Part shown: positions 1-12,400 of the stretch, one piece after another
How positions within the stretch are numbered: position 1 is the first letter of the stretch
Layout: every line of letters begins with the position of its first letter
From: Saccoglossus kowalevskii
Lineage: Eukaryota > Hemichordata > Enteropneusta > Harrimaniidae
DNA length: 64,000 bases
NCBI RefSeq assembly: GCF_000003605.2
Contig: NW_003107100.1
Coordinates: forward strand, 82,919 to 146,918
Reading direction: 5' to 3'
Program-made: the position numbers and the translations under genes
Notes under the pieces: model-generated
What the model was told of the DNA's origin: nothing
The model's input: only the letters and a program-made list of their open reading frames with translations
Database searches by the model: none

Positions 1-316
1 TAAATCCAGAGGGTCACGAAGAGAATAAATATAAGAAAATTTTTACTAAATTATAATAGACAAAGATAAAATTAATTAAATCAACAGCATAGTTTGTGTT
101 GCATTTTGGGTGATGAAAATACTGTAAAACCATTTATTGTTACTGAAATTTAATTTTAGTATTTTAATGCTTTGCGCAATTTTCACTACTAAGGTTTAAA
201 GTTCATAAACTTGGCAGGAAAAAATGATTTTCACTTATGGGCAAAAATAGAGAATAATTAATGCTACAACAGTATGACAATTATGAGGTGTATATTGGTA
301 ATAAAAACCCAGGTAC
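1..316 (-). other. RIMBP intron, cut by the window edge
   Basis: AT-rich intron after exon 22. No exon found. Positions 140-255 resemble the segments at 23617-23765 and 56160-56245 (a shared stretch of type TTTTGATGTTTTGAGCAATT), so they are probably an old copy of an interspersed repeat. Confidence 0.6.
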
Positions 317-493
317 CTGTTGGCGAGTCTGTGATTCCTAATTCCTGCTCATCTACATAGACAGCGTATCCTGTTACCATAGCACCATTGGAAGTACCTG
401 ATATTGTAATAGTCACTGGCAACCATGTGACTAATAATGACCCACTGTAAGGACCATCTTCTACTTGTACATCTAAGGGTGGATCAGGAAGGC
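317..493 (-). CDS. RIMBP: RIMBP visible exon 22 (FN3-III, first part)
   Basis: 177 nt, phase 1-1, encodes [40 protein letters not shown] and [26 protein letters not shown]...W.P..I...G.SNGA.VTGYAVY is typical of RIMBP FN3-III. Acceptor TTGTTCCAG, donor ACAG|GTACCT. The rest of this domain and SH3-II/III lie left of position 1. A 96-bp tandem duplication upstream repeats its acceptor. Confidence 0.95.
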
Positions 494-3400
494 CTGGAAC
501 AATAAATGAATAATGCCCTGTCAAATGAGACCCCAAATGAGCAATAATGCTCAGTCAAAAAGTTGATTTCAAATGAGGTTTACTTAGGCCTGGAACAATT
601 AATGGATAATGCACTGTTAAATGAGAATTCAAATGAGAAATAATGCTCAGTCAAAATGTTGACCTCAAATGAGATATAATGACCTGTCAAAATACTGACC
701 TGAAGTGATAGTTAATAACCTGTCAAAATATCTCCTTTGTTGACATAGTTGCGAGTCATGTCTAGGAATACTAACTGACCAAATTTCAATCCAATGAAAT
801 CATTTCTGTGAGATGATTATTTCCGGCTGCTCTAGGTTCAGAATTGAGTCAAATAGGAGCTTAGGTGTGGTTTGTTGCATGCAATGCATTGTGGGTGAAT
901 TGTTCTGAACAATGACTATTATATTGCTATGGAAGGAGAGCACCCCCAACCTTATCATTTGGAGAAGTGACTTTGGTAATTGTTTGTATACTCACCACCT
1001 GGAATCGTTTTAAACTCTATTTCTGTTGATATTCCTCTCTTATTCCGATTATCGTCCCATGACAATTTTCTACCCTTTGCTCTAACGTTCACTCGATATA
1101 CCGATGATGGCGACAGACCTGAAAGTAAGCAGCACTGCCGTTACTACATTTTACGAAAAATTACTTGCATCAGGGTTACAAATAGTACAGTATCATGAAT
1201 CGATTCAAACAGTAGTCAATATCCCTGTAAGAATACACCACAATCCCACTACAATAAGGTGGGAAATGGAAAAAATGTGTTTTTGTCAAGAACACATTAT
1301 GTCCTCATACCATATCACTGTATTACCGGTACTGTAGTACTGTGACCTCACGTTAAGTGGTGCCTCAGTAAATCGTGATATTGGCAATTAACGTTAAAAA
1401 AAATACATAAATTAGCTAATAATTCATTGCCTTATATATTTAACTAGTCACTAAAGAGTATTTAATAAGCCACTAGTGAGACAAACGATGCTGGTGTTTT
1501 TCAAATCGTGTTGATGTCATTGGCATTTAACGCTAATTGCCCAATCAATAACTTACAAAAAACATCAGCAGTTTGATTTAAGGTGTAACCTCGCTACTTT
1601 GCACATTTCTCAGTCAGTATAGTTTTGATAAAGCCTTATAAAAACTCACTGCAATGATCAGAATCCATCACTCTGATCTCTAGTTTTCAACTGAGCAACA
1701 GTTATTGAGACTGTTTGTCCTTGAGTCATAATCCCTGATATAGCTCGTTTTTTCCTCAGATCCTGACACCTGTGACTTAGTGAGGGGGTCACTATATTTG
1801 CTCTTGTGTTGAAATATATTGATCGTATGTGTTTCAATAGAATTCATATAAAGATGCAAAAATCTACAACATGACATGTGACCTCCAGGTCATTTGCAAT
1901 TCTGTTGTATTAATTGTACAAGTACCAAGACGTTAAGTTTTTTGATACAGGTACAAAACTATGACAAGAAACAAGTTTAGAGATGCGTGCACAATAACGA
2001 TGATTGACCCTATCAAACAACTTACCAGTAAGAACATATTTGTAAATGCCAGGTTTGACTGTTCTCACTTCAAGATTATTGACTGAGATCACATGTGCTA
2101 GGTTACTGTTGCCAGGCAACCACATAATCTCAGCTGATGTGGGAGCTACATTGGCTGCTTTTAGATTGCTTGGAGCCGCTGTCGATTCTGTGTTGATAAA
2201 TGAGAATAAAGCGGTAAAAATGGAGTTTGCATGAATTTGTAAGTCAGACAAAGTTTGATAGTATTCAGTGAAAGCAGCAAAAGCATTTAGTTAAGGTATC
2301 TTGTAGATTTGTTGATTTCACTCGCACACAGAAAACTGGAATATACCAGGTTGAAGTTATTCAGTTTAACAGCCTTTATGAATATTAGCGGTACACACTA
2401 GAGGCAGAAACTCAAGAGTTGTATTGCTCCATCCAGAAAAATGCGGCCATCTTGGACGTGTGAATAAATCCTACAATTAATCATTCACAATGGTGGTGGT
2501 TTGGGAGGGGGGGGGGGGGTTGTCTGGATAAACAACTTCTAACATGCTGCTGCTTTCATTGACTGACAAAATCAAAAGTATTATGCACAGAAAACAGTGG
2601 TTAGAAGCAAGATATTAAAAAGCACATTTAATTTTTAAAACTACAGGTGTTAAGTAATTAAATTAAAAAAATAATATTTAGTTATAGCATTGTTAATATA
2701 TGACAACCTTAAGAATATGCATATTATACTGAGTTTCATATCTTAGAATGCACGAAGTATGTCAAAAAAGCACATTACTAAAATATGAAACACAGTACAT
2801 GTAACCTTGGTTACACAAACATGAGAATAATGAGATCAAGTTCATGTGCTACTTTTTTATCATTTTTGGCGAACGAGACAATCACAAGCTGCAAGAACAT
2901 TCAGAAAAATAATAATTGCTGCATAATTTAACACCGTCAATCCTGGCATGAATGTGACAATGTATGTAGCACACAAAGTTGAGTCCTTTGTAACAAGGTA
3001 TAAAATAATCTACAAATAAACTAAAATAAATCTGTTATTAGTTGTTAGATTTTAAAAAGCAAAGCGTTTAAAGTTAGACTTTTAAGGCAGGCAAGCGGCT
3101 ACAAATTCACATTGAGTTACACCGACCGGTACACCTACCTTTCCCGATCGTAATTGTACATGCTGCGTCGTGCGATTGGCCTCTGTGCGTGACTGTTCTA
3201 ACTGATATTCGGTGGGACTCACTGGGGTTAACCCGGTCTATTAAAGCCCTTGTTTTGGCATCCCCTCTTATGGATGCTTTTAGCTGACTATCTACAAACA
3301 CACGAAACTCCTTGATGTCTTTTAATGCGATCGTATCAGGAGCGATCCACTGTAATATAATACTATCAGACATCTGACGTTCGAGTTCTAATTTCTTAGG

Positions 3401-6400
3401 TGCAGGTATTTCTGTAATGACATACACTAGGAAATAAACAATTTTTTTTCAGATTGTTTACTACTCTACTATGAAGTCTAATTGGAATTTTTTAATTAAC
3501 TACTTGAATACAACTACTTTCTACAGTATAAGATATTGTGGCACTGTGGTATGCCACACAAAAAATGCTTGAAGGATAGTACGCCCACCAACCCACCCAA
3601 TTACAGCTGTGCAATCATAAAAAATAGTACGACGGAAATGAAACTGTTATATGCAGTTCAAATAAAGTAACTGGTTAAAATGTGATAGACATGAAGTGAC
3701 ATACTCTTCCATGTATAATAAGGACTGCTCAAACCAAAGCTTTTTCTCACATCAGTGTCAAGTTCAAACTCAAGATAAACAGTTTTTTTTTTTTTTTACC
3801 AACAATGGGAGGTAGAGCTAAAAGTGCACATGTGCCTATTCTATTCAGTTCAATTGGTGTTTTCCTGTTCTCTGGTTGGTCTTCACTTATGTCACACACA
3901 CACATCAAACACAATAAACATATCTCAACAGTCATAAGTAGTATTCATCGTCACAAAAAACCCTGAATTTACTTGCTTGCCTGGAAATTCACAGCTGGTT
4001 TTTCAATGACAAAAAAAAAAAATTATATTCTTATTCACATTAATATCATGCACAGTATAGGGTCGCATTACCTCCGGATGAAAAGTCGTCGATTTCACTA
4101 ATGGATGTTAAACTATCAGTGTTTACGAGGCAGGAATGTTTACTGTCCGAGAGCGATAAATTATCCTCCTCTACCTCCGGAATGTCTTCTAAATCGCTGA
4201 CGGTGTGGTCACCAGCACGGCGATAATGTGGCTGTTGGAATTCATCTGAAAACACAGTATTAAATTGAAATGGTTAGTGACAGAGATGCAGCATGACTGT
4301 TTGTTTTGTTCAGTGTAGCCATAGTGTTCTGGTTCAGTTTTCAGTGACAACTGTGAGTCCTGGTAGAAAGTATCAACAACTGCTAGTTGTGTGTAGTTAA
4401 CTACAATTTTAGGAATGTTAGTCTGGGCAAGTTTATAGTGACAACTGTCAATCCTGGTAGAAAGTATCAACCGTTGCTAGTTGTGTGTAGTTGATAATCA
4501 TTTTTAGGAATGGTAGTCTGTTGTTAGTTGATAACTTAGTGATACAGTCCAAATCAGTGAGAATTGCTTACTTGTAAAAGTGTGTTTCTGTAGTAAAAGT
4601 GCATCATCTTCATCACTGCTGTCAATTTCAAGATCAAGATTATCACCTTTGATTAGAGAAAAAGAATCATTAAATTACACCGAGTTCTAATTTCATTATT
4701 ATATGATAGAGTGGAGATAATTTTCCTAATGCAAAGTTCTAACATTCCATTTGCTTAAACTGTTCAATAATGTCAGAAACATTTTTAGTATCTGCCTCAC
4801 TGATTGGCTAAAATACATCACATGATATGCTAGAAAGATAATAATGCATTGTGGGAAATTTTAGTACATTCAACAATGAGACAACTTAATACAGTAGGAA
4901 AATATCTCTCCACTGAAAACATTCAATAACATTCATGTTGTTTTTGTGAATGCAATTAGATTAAATATTTCATAAAACAATTCACACCAAACAGATGGTA
5001 AAAACAAACATAATTTCAAATTTCACACACACAAAAAAAAGTTGAGAGCTCCTTAGATTGCCACTCCTTTGTCCTATGAGAGCTCCTTAAGCCACCAGTC
5101 TTTTCACTGGATGAATTTTTTTGCAGAAATAGGTCCTAGGTAGTTAATAGAGTTAAGTAATTATTAACCATTACATCCTTTGAGGAGTTAAGATAATTAA
5201 TGAACATACTTTATTAACCAAATACAAAGGGTCTGTGAGAGCGCAGGCCAAATTGAGGTGCCCACCTCATTCCATTCAGTGTCAACTCTTGACTACTGAT
5301 CATAAATTGTCTTGTTTCCATGGGAGACAGTATTTTTTTTTTTAATTTGCATCAGATCTTGAAAGCAATATTAAGTTCTGTCTTTCATGTCCAACTTGAC
5401 ATTGCAATTAGAGAAATTTACACACACATTTAATTAAAAATATTTGTATCATAATTCTGGCAGGAAAAAAACTGGTAGAGAAATGGTAGTGAATTGAACA
5501 ATCCTAAAGTAATGGACTCTCTATGCACGACCTCTAAAAGGTCACACATCCTGGTACTTTCTGAGGATATAAATTTATTATCAATGAGAATTTCTCAATT
5601 ATTTACCCCAAAAAATCAAGTATTTGTCATTAAAGTTCAAAACTCATTGCATTGCAAAAATGTAATGTATAATGTTGGAATTACTGCTGTCACAGGACAA
5701 CAATACCCATAAAAGTACCAGGATGTGTGACCTTTAGAGGTCATGCATAAAGCATACTGTCAGTGATTGAGTTTCTGGAAATAAATGATGTAAATATTTT
5801 TGTGTTCGTGTGTGCTTGGCTGAAGAGTAAGAAGATGTGTTAATCTTGAAGTCATGGTTAGTCAGCCACCCTGTAAAGTATTCATGCAAACTTTTAATTA
5901 AAGTAAGGTTAAACAACAGCAAAACATTAACTTAAAAAGTCACACCACCCTTTACATGTTCCTTTAGGAACGCCAATCAGCAAAACTGCAAAATTGAGCA
6001 AAAAGCTGTGCAAGCAGGAAAAAATGTGCTCCGTAAAAAACCAACCACCGCGATTATTTTTGTTTAAATTTGGTGTTAAATCCATCAGTGCTAGAAGAAA
6101 ACTCCCTGGTTATAAACTCTGAATTAAGTGAGAAAAGAAGAAAGTGAAATCAGACTGAAAACTCTTCCAACACCAAGAGATATATGCTGCTTATCATGAC
6201 TTCTCAAAACTATAATTCTAAAATAAATTTGGATGATTTTGGAAAAATTTTGGTGAAAACCTGTAAAGAATAGCAAATTTTAATCTTTTTATCCAAAATT
6301 CTCAAAATTTGTTAAAAAATTAATGCTTAATTAGGGCAAAATGTAAAAGCAGCATCTCGACGGTAAATGAGTAAACAGTTGTAACGCAGCTATGATACAA

Positions 6401-9400
6401 CGTCATGTGTGTAGAAATGTATGCATTTCTGAAAAAACAGAAACAATGCGTTTAAAAGACAAACATTAAAAAAGCACTAGACAACAAGAAAAACAATACC
6501 AAGAACAATTACTAGAATTACAACACAAACAAACACCACAAAAAAGAGCAATTAACACCTAGAAAGTCCATTTAATATTTATCAAGTGAGAAACATGCAA
6601 GAAAATGAAATGTTGAAAGTGCACTTCAAAACATGGAGTGTTAAGACTATAAGAAACCTGTTAAGGAAGTGTCCTCGGGCGATTCCGCCGATTCTTTTGA
6701 TAAAACGTTTTCTATTTCTGCAGCCAATTCTGATGCCAAGAAAAAAGGAGGAAAAGATAACGGAAATATAGATCAGCATTATAGACATTAAATTTAAAGT
6801 TAGGAAAAAAGAAGTTAAAAAAGATTTGAAGGAAGGATGCTCACAAAAAAGACTGAATTTCAAAACACCACTATATATATAAAGTCATTCCAGAATTAAT
6901 AGTTAAACACCATTAAGAAACACCGATATCCCAGCATGCAATGCGGACAGGACATACAAACCAGCACAGACACGTATGGAGGTGAGGGAAAAAACATTAT
7001 CTCATTTCAATATCACATTGCTGTTATGAAAAAAAAAAAAATTGTTGCCAGAGATTTATTATGCACTCCTAGTATTTAAAAGTGTGCACGATTATAAATT
7101 AACTTAATACTATGCATTAGTCTATTAAACTAACTAAGGAGTCTCAAGTTACATTATGAAAACATCTGCGAAGGCTTTTAAGTATATGCACTTACATTTA
7201 ACTCATGTGTGGTCAAGTCAATGTAAAAAGACATGGGGCTGACAAGATTAGGGCTAATATTTAGGTACATAGGGGGGCTTAATGAAAAACCTTTAAATAA
7301 GCAATGCATACAGACATATATGCATATGTAGGTAACATTATATAGGTATCTAGGGAGGCTTTAAGCTGAATATTATACATTGTACAACCACCTAGGGAGG
7401 CTTGAGAATCAAAATAAGAAGTAAGAGACTCAGGAGTGAGCATTATTTATGAATCTAGGGAGGCTTTGAATATTATACATTATACAAGCACCTAGGGAGG
7501 CTTTAAACTGAATATTATACAAGCACCTAGAGAGATTTTGAATAAACACATTAAAAGAAAGAGACTCAAGAGTGAAAATTATAAAGGCATCTAGGGAGGT
7601 TTTAATTTGAGCATTAAAGTAATAACTTAGGGAAGCTTACATTTAAAATTATCCAAATAGTCTACTATGGGACTATCAAGAATAAATTATGTTTGGGAAA
7701 AACAAATATACGGAGAGACATCAGAATACTGTTTGTTTCATCTCAAATTGATTTTCTATATCAAACTTTCACAGCACACATTTAAGTGGCTAATAACAGG
7801 TTACTGGGGGAACTAATTGGCCCTACTATCTTATCGGAAATTATTTCCTTTTTTATGTTATTATCTTGATTATATCTAATATGATAATATGACTATTTTA
7901 GTGGGATTGGCAAATATTCATAATGTAGTTTAGAGATTTAATTAAATTCAAATAAAAGAATATTTTTAAATCAGTGCAATTATTTCAGAAGTAGATTTTT
8001 TCTCATTTTAATTATTATTTTTTTAGATTGAAATTTAGATTTTTTTTCTCAAACAATAAATAAGCATGTCAGTGATAATTCCAGTGCTCTAGAGATCAAT
8101 AAATGAGGTAAAGAAAGTAAAAATAGTTCCATTTTTGTGACAATTGAAATGAGATGTTTTAAAAAAAAGAAGAAGAGACGGATATTTGTGTGACAGAACA
8201 CAGATGATGAGAGAGATCTAAAACCTTTAATTTTAGCCTCCTCAATGGCAGTGAGGAACGCCTCTGCTTTCGTAGATTGTGTTAAAGTGTCTATGGTGGT
8301 GGAGGCCGAGGAAGGAGATGATGATGATAACAATAATGGTGATATCGGCTGTGGTTCAGCAACAGTGACGGCAACGGCGCTGACAGGCAGAGTCGGCAGC
8401 AGCAATGACGTGTGTTTTTCTTTTTTATCAGTAACCCTATCTGGAGGTTTCTGAACTTTATCTAGAAAACGGTCACAGAGAACATATGAAGAAAATTGAC
8501 GTAAAATCTAGTCATGTGATGTACATCAAAGATGGATTATTTATTAGAGTATGCAATTTTCGAAATGATGTATAAAAGCTGACATTGATTAACGTTTGAT
8601 CCCTGGAAGCTTACTTTCGTGATTCAATTTAGTATTTTAATCTATTATGCTATTTGGAAAATTATCTGAACCATCAAGAAATTTTCACGCCCAATTTTCA
8701 ATGCAATATTTTGCACATTTTTATTTATTATTCTATAATTTCTTCATTAATTTTAGAGGAAATAGAAATAATTCTCCACTGCCTATATGTCTGGTCTACA
8801 TTTTTTGTAAAAATATGGTAATCGTAATTTGGGACTATTTTGAGAAAGCAAACAACAAATCAATATGTTGTCATGGAAATTTATTAAATTTGTTGCATCT
8901 TTTCACAATATTCCACCTTCAATCACATCTTAAAAAATTATTTTTTTTTCAATTACAAAGCACACTTTTTAAGAGAAAACAAGATTATATGAATTGTTGA
9001 AGCTAACTGCATGCAATTATTTTGAGTTACAAACACAAACAAAATCTTGCTAAAAATTCTAGAAAGCTGTCAAAATATTTGCACAGGCTTGCAAGTGTTA
9101 ATTTATTGATTAGATCTTGTTGATTACACATATTGGGTTAGAATCAAAATTGCATTAAAATTACCCTAGAGACTGATTCCCACGTGAGTTGATTATAAAT
9201 AGAACTTAACGTGTAAATATTAATAATCGATATTTGTACACAGCATTGCAAATTATGGACATCACGCAAAAGTGCAACATAACTTCAATCCATGATCAAT
9301 TTTTTTTTTATTATTATTTAAATCCGCTTACCTTCTCCATCTGTGTCCTGCAGGAATTCTGGCATGTCTTCATCTGGAAGAAAGAATGGAAAAACATCCT

Positions 9401-12400
9401 GTCAATTACCCAGTCTCATGGTTGTCAAACAAGCTATGATTGGAGGTTCACCTTTTGTGAACTCGGTTGAAGTAGGAAGACTATTTATCGGCATAACACC
9501 CAACTACAGAACGCTGTACCGAGCAGATATATATATTGAACGAGTTGGTCAACTATAAATAGAATAATGGGGAGTGGACGTTACATCGCTAACTACGAAT
9601 AGTTTGTACGTACACTGTATAGACAGGCATAACATGCACCAAATGGTGGGAGGGTAAACAAGGGATACCATACTGCACTCACAAGGCGAGCTCAAATATA
9701 AATATATAAAAATTATTCAGAAACAAAAATTTGGTAAAAAATAATAAAAAATTAACTATCTGATTAAGAACTCTATGCAATAAATATTTGAATTTTATAG
9801 GACATGTCGTCACTAAGCAATTATTTGCCATGGAAAACATTGGCTTTGAAAATAACTGTTACAAACACTACCTTTCAGAATTTAGATTCAAATATGGCTT
9901 TAAAAAAGATGGAAACACTGGTATTTGCATTCAAACACTGACTTTCGCAAAACAGACAGACTAAATTCTACCTTTCAGAAAACATATTCAAATTCTACGT
10001 TTCTGAGAACACATTCAAACAGCATTTGGAAAACACATTCAAACACAAGCCTTCAGAAAACACATTCAAACACTTGCTTTCAGTAAAACACATTCAAATA
10101 CAAGCATTCAGAAAACACAATCACATACTAGTATTCAGAAAACACATTCAAATACTAGCATTCAGAAAACACATTCAAATACAAACATTCAGAAAACACA
10201 TTCAAACACTAGCATTCAAAAAACACATTCAAACACATTCAGAAAACACATTCAAATACAAGCATTTAGAAAACATATTCAAATACAATCATTCAAAAAA
10301 CACATTCAAACATTCAGAAAACACATTCAAACACAAACATTCAAAAAGCACATTCAAACCCTAGCATTCAGAAAACACATTCAAATACAAGCATTTAGAA
10401 AACACATTCAAATACTAGCATTCAGAAAACACATTCAAATACAAGCATTCAAAAAGCACATTCAAACACAAACATTCAGAAAACACATTCAAACACAAAC
10501 ATTCAAAAAGCACATTCAAACCCTAGCATTCAGAAAACACATTCAAATACAAGCATTTAGAAAACACATTCAAATACTAGCATTCAGAAAACACATTCAA
10601 ATACAAGCATTCAAAAAGCACATTCAAACACAAACATTCAGAAAACACATTCAAACACAAACATTCAGAAAACACATTCAAATACAAGCATTCAGAAAAC
10701 ACATTCAAACACTAGCATTCAAAAAACACATTCAAACACATTCAGAAAACACATTCAAATACAAGCATTTAGAAAACATATTCAAATACAAGCATTCAAA
10801 AAACACATTCAAACATTCAGAAAACACATTCAAACACAAACATTCAAAAAGCACATTCAAACCCTAGCATTCAGAAAACACATTCAAACACAAGCATTTA
10901 GAAAACACATTCAAACACAAATATTCAGAAAACACATTCAAACACAAGCATTTAGAAAGCACATTCAAATACTAGCATTCAGAAAACACATTAAAACACA
11001 AGCTTTCAGAAACTATATAATTTGATTGTACATGTATATCAGTAAATCATTAGTGTCACATGATATCTGAACCAACGCATTTCATAGATCATGTAACAAA
11101 CGATGTCTGATGAAGTGTCTATCTATTATAACACATATCTTTAAATTTGTTCAGTATATTATATTATTATAGCTTAGATATTCAAGATAACTTAGTTCAT
11201 GTTGAAACGGTAGTAACATTGGCTGGGATAACATACAATATTTAATACAATTCTACGATTCAGAAGTATTGTTACATAATTTACATTTTCTTAACTCAGA
11301 TGACGACTTCTTTTACTTTTGGGATTTGTGACAGATAGTGATGTAGTGATCTTGTTCAAAAAAAGAGCAATTGAACGTTGCCCAGCATGAAACAGATCAG
11401 ATTTACACAATGTTGGCAGTCGTTAACAACATTTTCAACCCAATATATGATATTTTGCTGTAGCTTTTCAGTAATTTGTTATGAATCTAAAGGAAGTTTA
11501 TTGTTTGAATAAACCCCTTGCTAAATTATTTCCAAGCCACAGCAACTATAAAAACGATTTGTGATGACGGGCATTCATGGAAAAAGTACCTTCAAAGCCA
11601 TGAAGGACATACATGGTACCCATGGTAACCATAACAATGAAGAAAGGCATCAAAACTATATTCTGGCTAACTTTATGAGAAGGAATGGCATTAATATTAT
11701 CATGGCTACAGATAAATGGAAGACTATAGCATCATAGTCAACAGTGATAAGATTTAGTGGAGCTAAACCACCGGGGCTTGTGACAAAAACAATTCAGGAT
11801 GGCAACAAAACTATCAGGGCCAAGATTGGAAGAAATGGCACTAAAACCATCAGAGCCAAGATTGGAAGAAATGGCACCAAAACTATCAGAGCCAAGATTG
11901 GAAAAAATTGCACCAAAACCATCAGGACTAATAACAAAACTTTTCGGGCTGGCGACAAAACCATCAGGGCCAAGATTGGAAGAAATGACACCAAAACCAA
12001 CAAGGCTGGAAACGAAGGAATAAATGGTGACTGGGAAGGAAAACCTATTAAAGTACCAAATCCCACCACCAACAGCAGAGATACAAAAAATATATTTATG
12101 AGAGAGAAAAAGAGAGAGAAAGAAGCTAGCACACCAATTACATGCTATGAATGTATTAGTATATGAAGACAACGGTGCATTGTTACCTTCTGTGATCATT
12201 GTAACATCATCTTCATCTTACAAACAAAAATGATAAAAATAATTTTAAGAAAAGAAAAAAAAGCAAATGAACAAAAATGAAAAAAAAGAATTGAAATCAG
12301 AAAACTGCAAGCTGGAGTTTATATTACACAATGTGTTATTAATATTATTTTTAATTAGATGCTTGATTAGAAGACCTTCTTTAAATGTGTAAAGCAAACA

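Larger units (their letters stand above)
9374..12186 (-). other. RIMBP intron between exons 12 and 13
   Basis: 2.8 kb, with the 27-bp minisatellite (about 9860-11012) and the 36-bp repeat (11800-12020). About 11020-11790 holds nothing I recognise. Confidence 0.7.

Noticed and set aside
6586-6771. Plus-strand frame with coding-like peptide ([12 protein letters not shown] region)
   Set aside because: It is the antisense of RIMBP exon 15. The minus reading has splice sites and phase that fit both neighbouring exons; the plus reading has none.
8245-8454. Plus-strand frame starting [12 protein letters not shown]
   Set aside because: Antisense shadow of RIMBP exon 14.
10026-10364. 112-codon frame rich in His, Lys and Phe
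   Set aside because: Produced by the 27-bp minisatellite.
11738-12199. Long frames on both strands (up to 153 codons)
   Set aside because: Produced by the 36-bp repeat; open in several frames on both strands.
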